This document shows positions 21,739-35,466 of a DNA stretch of 64,000 bases, one piece after another. The notes beneath the pieces are model-generated. The model had not been told where the DNA came from. It saw only the letters and a program-made list of their open reading frames with translations, and made no database searches. The DNA is taken from positions 12,941,811-13,005,810 of the forward strand of contig NC_073302.1 of assembly GCF_027595985.1 (NCBI RefSeq). The letters run 5' to 3'. The position numbers and the translations under genes are program-made. Source of the DNA: Sorex araneus (Eukaryota; Chordata; Mammalia; Eulipotyphla; Soricidae). Every line of letters starts with the position of its first letter. Within the stretch, counting starts at the first letter, position 1.

Positions 21739-24700
21739 GTAAGTAAAGAAGTCATTTTTATTTTTCAACTCATTTGTATTAAGAAAAAAAAGTAAATTCA
21801 ATAAATCATGTTAATTTGAAAGTAACTTTCCTCCTAGAATGCTTAATGAATAGTTCATCACTGAATGAATATTATGAAAGTATTTTGGTTTTTGTGTGTT
21901 TGATAACATAAAAGTTTTATGGGATTATTGTATTAAGGATCTACATGAGGTGTTTATTCAATATTTCCTTCCAAAAAGCAAGTAATAATAGCAAAATTCC
22001 TGGCAATTATTGCTTTCTTCTGTTTGATGTGTCATTTATTTATTTCGTGTTTTCCATATATGTTGCATAGTTGAAAAAGAGGTACTTGAGGGTGAATTCT
22101 AATTTGGTTTGAAAGACTATTGTGATTACTTATAAATGTATGCATATTTTAATGCTGTAAAAGTATTATTACAGTATTAATACTTTATTTTTTTAATTTA
22201 TTTTATTGAATCACCAAGTGGAAAGTTAAAAAGTTCTCAGGCTTATATCTCAGTTACACAATGCTCAAACACCCATCCCTTCACGAGTGCCCATATTCCA
22301 CCACCAATAAAAACAAAAACAAAGCAAAAACAAAAAAAACAGTATACATCCCACCCTCACCCGTCCAACCACCCCCCGTGTGTGAGTGATAATTTCACTT
22401 CCTTTTCTCTTTACCTTGATTACATTCCAGATTTCAACACACAACTCACTATTGTTGTTAGAGTTTCAAAACAGACTCACTATTTTTGTTGGAATTTATC
22501 CCCCAAGAATACAGCTCTATTAACATGGAAATATTTGATAATAAGTTTTCCACTGATGAGAATGAAGAGATAGCGGCCGCGCAGTTCACAATTTCTGTAT
22601 TATAGTAATTAAGTCCGAGAAGATTTAAGTTGGAAAATGAATCATTTCCCTTCCTGGAACAGCATGTAGCCAAAGTTAGTTCACAGTCTCCATACATGGT
22701 TGCAAGCACTTGCTGGAAACCCAAATCCTAAAAGCTGTCTCTGGTTCCCGCTCTTTCCACATCCACCGACTGTGCAGAGGCATGGGCACCCGGGCCGAAA
22801 CCCGGCCGGAGCCGAGCACTGGCCCCGGCTGGGACTGCCCCGGTATCCAGCGGCTGTTTCAAGTTCAAAGCACTTTTTTTTTTCTGCGCCAAAAGTTCAT
22901 ACCTTCTCAAAGGACCCACAAAATGTTGGATATCACGCCTTCTCCCGGAGGGGAGAGAGACCAAGAAGGAAGGTTATTTCCTCCGTTAGCCAGCATGGGG
23001 CAAAAGCTTAGTTCACAGTCTCCATACATGGGTGCAAGCACTTGCTGGAAACCCAAATCCTAAAGCTGTCTCTGGTTCCCGCTCTTTCCACATCCACCGG
23101 CTGTGCAGAGGCATGGGCACCCGGGCCGAAACCCGGCCGGAGCCGAGCACCGGCCCCGGCTGGGACTGCCCAGTGTTAATACTTTAAAGTATTAATTAAT
23201 ACTATATTAATGCTGCTAAAGTATTGCTACAGTATTGATAAGCCAGAAAGATATGGCTGGGGTGGGGCAAGGGGAGTTAAGGCCTTGTATGTCCTCTGAG
23301 CACTGCTTGGGAGCTAACTCTGAAAATTAGCCAGATGTAGCCCCAAGAACTTCAGGATATGACTCAGTGCCTTCCATACAGTATTGAAATATTGTGCATT
23401 TAACATAATGTCTGAAATTTTTTTCATCTAATAAATAGAAATAACATTTCAGTACTAGAAACAGGCAGGAGTATCTAGTTAGACCAACTCATTGCGTATA
23501 TGAGATGAGTCCAAATAAAGGAATTCCTCCGCCCCTCTCAGAGAGCTCAGCAAGCTACCAAGAGTATTGCACCCACACGGCAGAGCCTAGCAAGCTACCC
23601 GTGGCATATTGGAAATGCCAAAAACAGTAACAAATAAGTCTCACAATGAGAGACGTTACTGGCGCCCGCTTGAACAAATCGATAAGCAACGGTATGACAG
23701 TGACAGTGAACATAACAAAGGTTAGACAGCTGGAGAGAGATAGAAAAAAAACCTATATCATAGACTCTTTGCTCCTTTGCTTTTCTTTCTTTTAGTCACA
23801 AATGTGTGAGTACATAGCATGTTACAGATATAAATGAAGAATTAGGATATCATATCATACTGCCCAATATGATTTTCTCATTTAGGTAGAATCACCTGTT
23901 GCCTTCATGTTTTCTGGTTTGAAAGACAAGTAGATGAAGCTCAAAGAGACTGAAATTAAATGAGCCAAGTGGTAGACCTAAGACTAAAACCTGGTTTTGT
24001 GATTCTTGTCCAGAGTTATTCTAATTCTTTCTACCACACTAGACTGATCGGTAATAAGCATCTCCTCTCTTTCTCTGAGTCAGAAGGTGCCATTTACAAC
24101 ATGGTTATCAGTCAATTAAAATTTCTTTTTGTTTTGCTTTTTGGTTCACACCCAGCAATGCTCAAGGGTTACTCCTGGCTCTGCACTCAGGAGTTACTCC
24201 TGGTGGTGTTCGGGGGACCATATGGGATGCCGGGAATCAAACCTGGGTCAGCTGCGTGCAAGGCAAACACCCTACCCGCTGTACTATTGCTCAGTAATCA
24301 GTCAATTAAATGGCTTGACTGTGTCAACAAAACTCTCTTGAACACATGTCATGTGCTAGGCACTGAAAATAGAGTACAGAGGATAGAGCTTCTATTTTAC
24401 TGGGGAAAGCGAGGAATAAATGCAGTGATTAATGAAGCAATGAGTGAATGAAATAATAAGGTAGTGATTGTTAGTAGCAACAGGAAAATAAAAGTGAAAG
24501 ATAATAAGAGTATAAGAAAAGATGGGTCATCACTCTTAAAAACTGTGGCTATGGGAGTTTCTTTAAGGAGGTAACATTTGGTCTGAAGAACTGAGAGAGT
24601 AAATCATATAAATATTTAGGAAACGAATGTTACAGTTAGAGGTCAAAGTAAAACTCTTGCTTCTCTGTGAGTTTAGCAGCCTGGTCCTTCACAGCAAATA

Positions 24701-27700
24701 AGAAAAGATGAGTATAAAACTCTTTCTGTGAATATATTGTGCTGCTGGAAAAAAAATACAATAAAGACCAAAATCTGCAAGTCTGTGTGGTAGGACTTAC
24801 AGATACTTCCGCCACCACCACATAAATAATTCAAGATTAAAGCAGTACATCAAAAAATATAAAATTTTTAAGAACACTTACATTAAATTAGCCTTTTCCC
24901 CTAGTTTTTCATTATAAAGCCTGTCTTATTTTCTTGTCATTGTCATGAAGTCCAATCCTGGCAGAGGGCAGGGGGCACGGGATTATTCCCAGTGGTACTT
25001 AATGGGGGTGTAGGGACATGGCTTGTCAAAGATTAAATCTAGGACCTCACATATGCAAGGCTGTGATCTCCCCTTTGAGCCACTTCCATGGGCTTGACAA
25101 ATAACTTCAGTTTAATACACCAACTCAAAGTGTTCAAGTGGATTCTTTCGTAGATTCGCCTTTTAATTCTAAAATCGGTAAGCTATGTGAATTTGGGCAA
25201 GTCAGTTATTCATTTCCTTAGTTGTGGTGTGGGGAATAATCACAAGAGCTCCTTCAGGAGTGGTTCTAGGAACACACTTGAGTTTATATATATAAAGTGC
25301 TCCGATCAGTACTTAGCACAGAGCAGGGTTTCAGTAAAAGTACCATATTCTCTTCAAAGCTGAACTTCTCTCATTATCTGCTGTTCCCGTCGAAGCACAA
25401 GAGGAAATTATAGTTGAAAGTCTTCAGATTAATTTTCCTCCTTTGTGACTTTTCCACAGGTAGTTCCAAACTAGTTGTCATATAGAAGACGATTGTCATC
25501 ATTTAATCGTACTTTTATTCCATCCTTTGCTTCCTCTATGGCTGGCATAATCCAAAGAGCGCCTTTTAAAAACCAGTTTAGTAAAAGTAATCAATCTTAG
25601 CACATACTGAATACCAAGCATGATAAACACTCTCATATACACTTTCTTAGCTCGCTTTCCCCACAGCCTGGGAATGATTACACTTTCTGGTAAATTATTT
25701 TAATCTTACAGAGGGTTTGTGACTTTCCTGTGGTCACTCAGCCAGTAGATGGCAGAACTAGAATTCAGTGACTGGTGTCTGTTACTCTTCCATTGGGCAA
25801 AAATCTTGAATGATTTGTATGCTTCCATCAGCTCTATGAGAAGTATTTATTTCCTGAGTCCAGAGTAGATATTTTCATTACCTTTAAATGTAACTCAATC
25901 TGGAGCTGAAGAGATAGTACAGCAGGTAGCGCGCTTGCCTTGCATGTGGCCGACCCAGGCTCAATGCTCAGCATCCTGTATGGTCCTCCCTGCATCACCA
26001 CAGTTATTCCTGACTGTAGAGCCAGGAGTAACCCCTACTCATCATTAGGTGGGACCCCAAAACTAAAAATAAATATATAAATATAACTAAATCTCTAGCT
26101 CTGTGTCTCAGGTATTAATTCAAAGCTATTTCTTCTTGGATATCATGGTGAACATCATAGATCATAAATAAGTTTAGATCAATTCTTTTAATTATTGCTG
26201 TTTTTGGGGGGGCCCACACCTGGAAGAACTAAGGAAGTAAAAATATTATTTGAAAACATCATTTAAAGATATTGATTCTTTTTCTATTCCAACAGGTATG
26301 TCATTTCAGCACCAAAAGTATTCCGTGTTGGAACATCTCAAAATATTGTAATTCAAGTTTATGGATACACAGAAGCATTTGATGCAACCGTGTCTCTTAA
26401 GAGTTATCCTGATAAAAAAGAGAGTTACTCCTCAGGCTATGTTCATTTATCTGCAGAAAATAAATTCCAAAACTCCGCTATTTTAAATGTATGTATATAC
26501 TATTTATTTTCTTTATGCATACAAAATATTGTTAATAAAATATGTATAGCTTTAATATTAGTAACATAGATTTGATCTTTTCACTCTATCTCATTATCCA
26601 AAATTAGTTCACAATAATGATAGAGTGAAACAAAGTTTTAAATAGAAAGTTATATCTGCCTTTATGAGCAATGTAAATTGTTGCTTTCCAATTTGAAAAT
26701 TAAACTATACTTATAAGAAAGCATTTGGAGGTGAATTTTTAAATCTTGTTTACTGTGAAAATTATCATCACAAAGAAATTAAAATATTAGTATTGATCTG
26801 TACTACAGTGTTTAAAATATTCCATAGGTTCTATTAACCATACTTTATTTAAATCTCAGCATTAAATAATTGTAGCTCCCAAAACTAATAAAATTGTTGA
26901 TTTCTGGAGTGAATAATTCTCAATAATAGTAAATTAACCAGGATCAATTTCCTTCTACTAAGATATTATAGTATTTACCCCAAGGCACAAAAACATTAAT
27001 TATGAGAGATACTGTATTATGAGAGATCATTATATTCATTGCATTGCTTAGTACAATATCCAGGATATGAAACCAACCCGTGTCCAACAATAGATGAATG
27101 GATAAAAAGAACAGACACAATGGCAAACTATGCAGCCATTGAGAAAAATGAAATCATGCAATTCACTGCAATGTGGATAGAAATGGAAGGCACTATGTTA
27201 AGCAAACCCCACCAGAAATAATCCCTGGTCACAGAGCCAGGAGTAAATCCCGAGCACCACTGATATGGTCCAAGAACATAACAGTAATAATAATTTCAAG
27301 AGAGTTTTTATAGCAGTAGCTTTACTCATCATCATCATCATCATCATCCCATTGATCATCAATATTCTTTTTTTTTTTTCCTTTTTTGGGTCACACCTGG
27401 AGAAGCACAGGGGTTACTCCTGGCTCATGCACTCAGGAATTACTCCTGGCGGTGCTCGGGGGACCATATGGGATGCTGGGATTCGAACCCAGGTTGGCTG
27501 CGTGCAAGGCAAATGCCCTACCTGCTGTGCTACTGCTCCAGCCCCAATCATCGATTTTCTTGAGTGGTCTCAGTAATGTCTCCATTCGTCCTAGCCCTGA
27601 GATTTTAGAAGCCTCTCTTTACCCGTTCTTCCCAACAGTGCCACACTGAAGTCTCTTTCAGGGTCAGGGGAATGAGACCCATCATTGTTACTGTTTGGGC

Positions 27701-28406
27701 ATATGAATATGCCACAGGGAGTTTGCCAGGCTCTCCCATGGAGGCAGGAAACTCTCGGTAGCTTCCCAGGTTCTCTGAAAGGGAGAACTAGGCTACAAGA
27801 TGTCTTCCGGGAGTTTGGTTTCATAGTCTCTGGATGACTGTTGATGGGATAAACTGCCAGGGGCAGTTTCTGGGTGTGACCACCTAGCTACTGGAAAATA
27901 GGGGATCTGGGCGGAAGAGGTTCATCCCAATCCGAGCAGGCTTGGAGATCTCAGCCCCGGGTCCCACGGACCTGGGTTCTTCTGCCGGTTCCTTTATGCA
28001 TGAGGCTCATCCAAACGTGTGGAAAGAGGCCTTGAGCATGGCTGTGGCTGGGTTCCAGAGGTCTTTGGCCGCAGGGTCTCTGCTCAGGGTGGGGAGGGAG
28101 ACTCAAACCACCCCCTCTGAGTGGCCCTAGTGAAGACAACCAGGCTTGGGGGCAAGAGACTGTACTAATAGAAGGATCATATTTTCCACTTTTTTAAAAA
28201 CATCAACTAAGCTTGAAGTAGTTTAATATAACACATATGTTTCTGAACTTTCCTGATAGGAAGTAATTTATTTTCTAAGAGCATATAAGAAACCAAACAG
28301 TGCTCTCTCTCTCTCTCTCTCTCAAACATAATTTAATTTTTTATATCACAAGTGTAGGAACCATACGTGCAGGGTTTCTTCCTCCTCCTCCTCCTCCTCC
28401 TCCTCC

Positions 28407-28438
<32 letters not shown>

Positions 28439-31400
28439 CTCCTCCTTCTTCTCTTCCTCCTACTCATTCTAATAAATCCAAGAATGATTCTCCAAGGAAG
28501 TACTGATTCCTAAAAGCTGCAGTTCATCTAACAAGATCCTCTGCCTTCAGGCCAGAGAGATAGCACAGTAGCCACGTGTTTGCCTTCCATGAGGTCAACC
28601 CACATTCAATCCTCAGCACCACAAATGGTCCCCTGAGCACTGTAGGAGCAGTCCCTAAGCACAGAGCCAAGAATGATCCCTGAGCACCTCCAGAAGTGAT
28701 CTGTGAATACAGACTCCAATGAGGTACTCTGATGCATTAAAATTGAAGAAAGACAAAACCACAAAAAAAAAACCAATTGTTTAAAGCTAAATTTTGATTA
28801 TAATACTTGACATTGATGAGCTATGGGAAAAATACGATTATTCTGGCTCCAGTACAACATTTTAAATGCCTCCACAGTTATCTTCAGTTTAATAAGATTA
28901 CTGTAGTATTTAGATAACTGATTTGTTTTGTTATCCTAAAATTATTATGCTCTTTCCACCAAAATTTTCTTTTACAGATACAACCTATACAACTGTCTAG
29001 AAAAAAAGACCCAGTCACACATGTGTATCTGGAAGTAGTATCAAAGCATTTCTCAAGATCAAAAAAAATTCCAGTAGCCTATGATAATGGATTTCTCTTT
29101 ATTCAGACAGACAAACCTATTTACACTCCACAACAATCAGGTAGGTTCTAAGATGTTCTTTCTCTGGAAAAATCAATGTTATAATGTAGAGCTTTTCAAC
29201 ACTTGAATTGAAATGGTAAAAGATTTCCAAATTGGTCAGAAAGTCTCAATTCAAAATGACTCATACAGTTGTAAATATCACTTAACATTTGCATGGATGG
29301 TGGGGAAGTGGGCACTGGTAAAGATCACTGTCATTGTATCACTGTCATCCTGTCCCGTTGCTCATCGATTTGCTCAAGCAGGCACCAGTAATGTCTCCAT
29401 AGTGAGTCTTGTTGTTACTGTTTTGGGCATATTGAATATGCCATGGGTAGCTTGCCAGGCTCTGCCGTGCGGGCGGGATACTCTCGGTAGCTTGCCAGGC
29501 TCTCTGAGAGGGACAGAGGAATCGAACCCGGGTGTGCAAGGCAAATGTCCTACCCACTGTGCTATTGCTCCAGTCCTGGTAAAGAAATTGGTGTTGAAAT
29601 ACTGCATGCCTTGCTAAGTAAAATGAGTCAGAAAGAGAGGGACAGATATAGAAGGACTGCACTCATTTGTGGAATATAAAATAACATCACATGAGGCTGA
29701 CACCCAAGGACAGTAGATGCAAGGGCCAGGGGGATTGCCCCATAGCTGGAAAACTGCTTCATGAGCAGAGGGGAGAAAGCAGATGGAATAGAGAAGGGAT
29801 CACTAAGGAAATGATGGCTGGAGGAACCAGTTGGGATGGGAGAAGCATACCGAAAGTAGATAATGGACCAAACTTGATTGCCCCTCAGTGTCTGTGTTGC
29901 AAGCTATAACGCCCAAAAGTAGAGAGAGAGTATGGGGAATATTGTCTGCCATAGAGGCAGGGGGAGGGTGGGAAAGAGGGAGTATACCCGGGATATTGGT
30001 GGTGGGGAATATGCACTGGTGGGTGTTTGATGGGTGTTTGATCATTGTGAGATTGTAACCCAAACATGAAAGCTTGTAACTATCTCAGGGTGATTCAATA
30101 AAATTTTAAAAATTAAAAAAAAAGAAATTCTGCATGCCTGAAACCCAACCACAAATCACTTTGTAATTTCACAGTGACTAAAAAAATTTTTTCAATAAAT
30201 TAAAATTTAAATGGAAATTGCTAATTACATGATGAAATGAAATTTAAATTTGATTTTAAAGGTAAAGTTTTTCATTCAGGTAAAAATCAATAATTATATA
30301 AAGTCATTCCAAGAAGAAAATAAAAGGCGCGCTTGAAATGGTGAAATATGTTGTGTCACTTACTAACCAAACATAAGCTATAATTTTTTTTAGCGTTTTT
30401 ATTGAATCACTGTGAGATAGACCATTACGAAGCTGTTCATTATTGAATCTCTCTTTTTTTTAATTTTGGGAAAGATTTTAGTTCTGTGGATGCAATTTGC
30501 AACTGGGATGTTTCAGAGCTTTATACTCTAGCAAATAATCAAGTGGCTACCCTTTCATGCTTTTTGAGGTGAAAAATTGCACACAGCAAAAGGCAAATAA
30601 ATAGTGAATTCATAAATGAGAGCCTTCAACTTCTGCATCACCATGTCTTGCAGAGATTGCCAGAGTTAATTCTCAAATTCCATACTTACATACTTTTCCC
30701 CCCTTTGAAGGTTGGTTTTGAAATCACTACATACCCTATTAGATCTGCTCTGAGGGATGCCAGGGGACACAAGGGCCTAACACAAAGACCCCATGTGGCA
30801 GCGACTTCCTTTCTCTCTCTGAGTTTAAATACCTCGTAAGTGGTCTTTATGCTTCAGACACTCAGGGTCAGCTCACTTGTTAGTAGGTTAGGATCCCCCC
30901 TCCACAAGCACACCCATTCGTCTTTTTTTTTCTTGACTTTTTTTGCTCAGCATTTCTCTCACTGGGGGCTGGAGTGATAGCAGAGTGGGTGGGGTGTTTG
31001 CCTTGCACTCAGCCTACCCAGGTCCAATTCCCAGCATCCCATATGGTCCCCTGAGCAACTCCTGGAGTAATTCCTGAGTGCAGAGCCAGGAGTAACCCCT
31101 ATGCATCATTGGGTTTGACCCAAAAAGCAAAAAAGCATTTCTCTCACTTATGATCGGTTGGACCAATTGAGTGAACATAGTTGAGAAACTAGGGCAACAG
31201 AGAAAGGCAAAGATGCTGCCATAATCTGGATAGGAAAGCATCCGACTCCAGCTCTCCCCTGCTTTCCCCTTCCCATCATTGTTTTCAGGATAACAGGATA
31301 TGCACACTTTTGTGGTGGTGGTCACGAACACATAATTGTGAGACTTCAGAAACTGCGCCCTTGGTTTCAGTACCTACGATCCCAGCCAGTAATGCCATCT

Positions 31401-34400
31401 CTGTGGCATTGGCAGGCAAGGTGATACAAAGGATCAGCTCTTGGCTCCTGTTTGCAGGCCAGCCACCCCACCATTGAGCTCCCTATACACCCCTGTAGGC
31501 ACAACTTTGGCTGGAGTGATAGCATAGCAGATAGGGCGTTTGCCTCACATGCGGCCGACCAGAGTTCGATTCCTCCTTCCCTCTCGGAGAACCCAGCAAG
31601 CTACCGAGAGTATCCCACCTGCATGGCAGAGCCTGGCATGCTCCCTGTGGCATATTCAATATGCTAAAAACAGTAACAACAAGTCTCACAATGGAAACAT
31701 TACTGGTGCCCATTCCAGCAAATTGATGAACAATGGGACAACAGTGCTACAGTACTTTTTAAATTTTATTGAATCGCCGTGAGATAGTTACAAGCTTTCA
31801 TGTTTGGGTTACAATCCCGCAATGATCAAACATCCGTCCCTCTACCAGTGCACATTCCCCACCACCAATATCCCCAGTATAACCCCCCTTTCCCAAGTGC
31901 CCTAGAACAGATGACTGGTTAAAGAAACTTTGGCACATCTACACAATGGAATACTATGCAGTTGTTAGCAGAGATAAAGTCATGAAATTCGCAAATATAA
32001 GATATAATTGCAGGGGCCAGAGAGATAGTACAACGGGTAGGGTGTTTGCCTTGCACACGGCTGACCTGGGTTTGACCCCCACCATCCCCAAGCACCACCA
32101 GGAGTAATTCCTGAGTGCAGAACCAGAAGTGAGTCCTGAGCATCACTGGGTGTGACCCAAAAAGGAAAAAAAAGATGTAATTGCAAACATTATTTTGACA
32201 TGGGAAAAATATTACTATAAAGACACATTCCTAATAGCAGTTATTACTATAAATTTTTTTAAATTTTTATAAAGACACATTCCCATTAGCAGTTCCAGAG
32301 CTAATGCTAAAATTCAAGAAATAAATCCAATTCTAAGCATTGAACAGCTTCAGCAAAGGAGAAATAATAATAATTAGATTGGGGCCAGAGAGATAGAACA
32401 GGGGTTGGTGGTGCCTTACATGCAGCCTACAACTTTTCAATCCCAAGCCTACGGCTCCCTGAGCACCACCAAGGGTGATACCTATCCACAGGGTCAGGAG
32501 GAAGACCTGAGCACCAATAGTGTGACCAATAAATAAATAAATAAATAAAATAAACTAGATTACAGAAGTATGTGTATATTCCTTCTCTAAGGGGATCTAC
32601 CAAGAAAATGTCTGTTAGAACAGTTTCATATGTCTGGGTATTCTTTTAGTGGGGAAAGTGCAGGATACCCCATCAAAACTCCGTGTTTGAGAAATGACTG
32701 ACTTATTCCCAATGAACCAAAAGCAAAGCAAAGAAGTGTAAGTACTACCTAAACTTGCTCACACCTGCAAAGTCTTTATCCCACCAGCCCTCCCTCTTGC
32801 TGTTACGGACCTTTGAGACTATCAGAGGAGAATTATGATAAAAATGTATGAGGAAGGAGACAGTTGGAGTCTTAAGGATATTTCTGGTAAAGAATGGTGA
32901 AGGGAGAAAAAAAAATCTCACACAGAGTTTTTAATACCATTTCTTGACTTTAAGTAGATGACTGATTTACAAGGAAATAGTGTCCGCCCGTAACATTTGG
33001 ACCCTTTCAGATATAAAGAAGCAAGTGCTCATGTCTATAAGCTAGTCTTTTATTTCTTAATATGATTTCTGTAATTGAATTTCATTGAGACTCATCTCTT
33101 TCAATGATGATTGATATTTTCAAATTTTAAGCCCTTTTTAAAGCATCATTTTTATATCAATTATTCTTACAGTCAAGATTAGAGTTTATTCACTGAATGA
33201 TGAATTGAAGCCAGCCCTGAGAGAAACTGTCTTAACCTTCATAGTAAGTATGTTGTTTGTGTAGACAATCACCTAACTTATCCTCAGAACAAGAATAGTT
33301 GGTCCCCATCCCTACCCAAACATCACACTCACTTCTTCACTTTTCAGCTGTGGTTTTAAACAGCTCTGAGAGTAACTTTATAAATCTATAGTTACCTCAA
33401 AGTGATGCACCTATGTCAGAGTGGATCAATGATGATTATTGATCCACTCTGACATGTATGCATCCAGATATATATTTCTCTAAAAGAATATGTAAGAAGT
33501 TTGTGAAAAATTACATTTTTTTCAGCTAATGATTTTAAATATATCCTTCATGACTTCTTGCTTAAAGAAGATCAATTGCAGGACAAAGAAATGCTCAGTG
33601 GACTGAGCCCAAGCTTTGCATGTTGGAAGCTCAGGGTTGATCCTCAGCACTGCAGGGCTTCCCAGCACTACCAGAATTGATCACAACACAGCAAGATAAC
33701 CCCCTGAGTCACTATCAGGTGTATCCCAAGAAACAAAAAAAATATTCAATAATTATTGAATGCACATTAGATAGGAGGTTTTTGCTTGTACTATTCAAAT
33801 ATCAATAATCACAGCTCAGAGTGCTAAGAGTTAATGGACTTAGAGTTTAATACTAACATCCTAACGCATGTGAAAAACGTTGCTAAACCATGATATAGGA
33901 TCAGCAGCTGTCACTATTGATCCACTATGACATATATGCATACAGAGGAAATTACATATATGCATACATATGAAATGCAAAATACTTCCCTGGTCTTACC
34001 TGGTTTGTTTCACAACCCTCTGAAATTTGGAGCCACGTAGTGTTAACCATGCCTTCGTTAAGAAAGGAGGAGATGTGGGGCTGGAGCAATAGCACAGCGG
34101 GTAGGGCGTTTGCCTTGCACGCGGCCGACCCGGGTTCGATTCCCAGCATCCCATATGGTCCCCTGAGCACCGCCAGGGGTAATTCCTGAGTGCAGAGCCA
34201 GGAGTAACCCCTGTGCATCGCCAGGTGTGACCCAAAAAGAAAAAAAAAAGAAAGGAGGAGATGTTCCATCTTTTCTAATGATTAGTGAGATGCAGTTCTG
34301 GGATGGGGAAGGGCAGGGAGGACGTGCCCATTACCTCTCATCTGCAGTTTTCTTTATACATAGAAATTAAAAGTTGAATAACTGCTCACCTATTTATGTA

Positions 34401-35435
34401 AGCTAGTAATTAATGTTCCATCACTATATGCTATAGTACCTTGTCTCTGTTTTATTTAAAATCTTATCAGAATGCAGGTACAAAGTAATATACAGGGATA
34501 CCTTGGAATTCTTTATAACTTAAAAAATCATAAACATTCCACATACTTCATTTATAATGACTTTATTGTGAAACATCAAAGTATTCCAAAATAGTGGTGG
34601 ATAACTATTCCTGTAAGTTCCAGGATTCAAAGAGAACAGAGATAAGTAGAATTTCATTAAGTGCAGAAGAAGTAGGAGAGCTGGTAGAAAGGAAACAACA
34701 GAGCATAGAGTCAGAAGTGAGAAGGATAAGATAGCCCAGGAAGGAAGCAATGTGAGAACCATAGGAAAAGAATTTATGAATCTGATCTCAAAGCAATGGT
34801 GAGTCTGTACAGAAATTATCTCAAAAATAGCACATGAGAAGCTAGTATGCTAGAAGCAATATGCATGACAGACTGCAGGGAGGAAGAATTACCAGGAAGA
34901 CATTCTGGTATGATTCTCAGTCTTGCCAGAAACAAACCTTTATAACTCAAAAAAAAATTTTTTTTCCTACATCCCTACTTCACACTTCACAGTCACTGCT
35001 CATCATGGAAAATTTATGAACTAAGAACAAAACTGGCTTCCACATATTATCATCTGAAGAGAGTAAAAGATTCCAATTTAATAATTTTCCAATCCACACA
35101 CAAAAGGAACTTTATGGCACATTGCTATGATTTTTATGAATTTCCAGGTCTGTTTAACCACTTCGAGCACTTTTATCAAGTTCAAATGATCCCCACTGTG
35201 GTTATGAAATATCTAGCTTAAAAAATGAATTCTATAATATACTTGCTTTGGAAACTTCAAATGAACAGATATAAAATTTAATTTAGATTCTAGAATCTAG
35301 AAAGCTTCTAAGTTCACATTTAGACATGTTCATGCCTTCAAATTAGAACATCTGTTGATACACTTATTTTTTGTTATAAAATAGAGGAGTTTCTTCTAAA
35401 CAATTGGGACTAGCATACTCTAGATATTGATATGG

Positions 35436-35466
<31 letters not shown>

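Larger units (their letters stand above)
21739..26295 (+). other. C5: C5 intron 1
   Basis: Phase 2, 4.6 kb. It holds the ORF-less element at 22188-23170, SINEs, an L2-like piece, two MIRs and old repeats, each listed separately. The stretches 21740-22170, 23709-24106 and 24600-24945 show nothing recognisable. Confidence 0.9.
26489..28977 (+). other. C5: C5 intron 2
   Basis: Phase 0, 2.5 kb. Holds a hairpin (26579-26630), an ancient L1 piece, a SOR-A inside a long SOR-B-related element, microsatellites and an old SINE. 26640-26940 and 28720-28970 are AT-rich without a recognised family. Confidence 0.9.
29290..30190 (+). mobile_element. Old L1 3' end split by a SINE and a younger L1
   Basis: Pieces at 29296-29324, 29576-29611 and 30124-30190 join to the L1 terminal sequence (ggtggggaagtgggcactgg, then ttggtgttgaaatactgca, then gaaacccaaccac with a tail). 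A SOR-B (29325-29575) and a younger L1 3' end (29612-30123) interrupt it. Confidence 0.75.
29141..33172 (+). other. C5: C5 intron 3
   Basis: Phase 1, 4.0 kb, dominated by nested L1 and SINE insertions listed separately. 30190-30380, 30455-30945, 31150-31500 and 32555-33170 show nothing recognisable. Confidence 0.9.

Noticed and set aside
27328..27360. Regularly spaced repeats as a possible CRISPR-like array
   Set aside because: A simple ATC/GAT microsatellite tail of a retroelement; no spacers, and the genome is mammalian.
28300..28506. Proline-rich 68-residue frame
   Set aside because: It is the translation of a TCC microsatellite.
33900..34041. A duplicated, decayed copy of C5 exon 5 upstream of duplication copy A
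   Set aside because: Similarity to the exon 5 end is limited to scattered short matches. It is kept only as a possibility in the duplication finding, not annotated.
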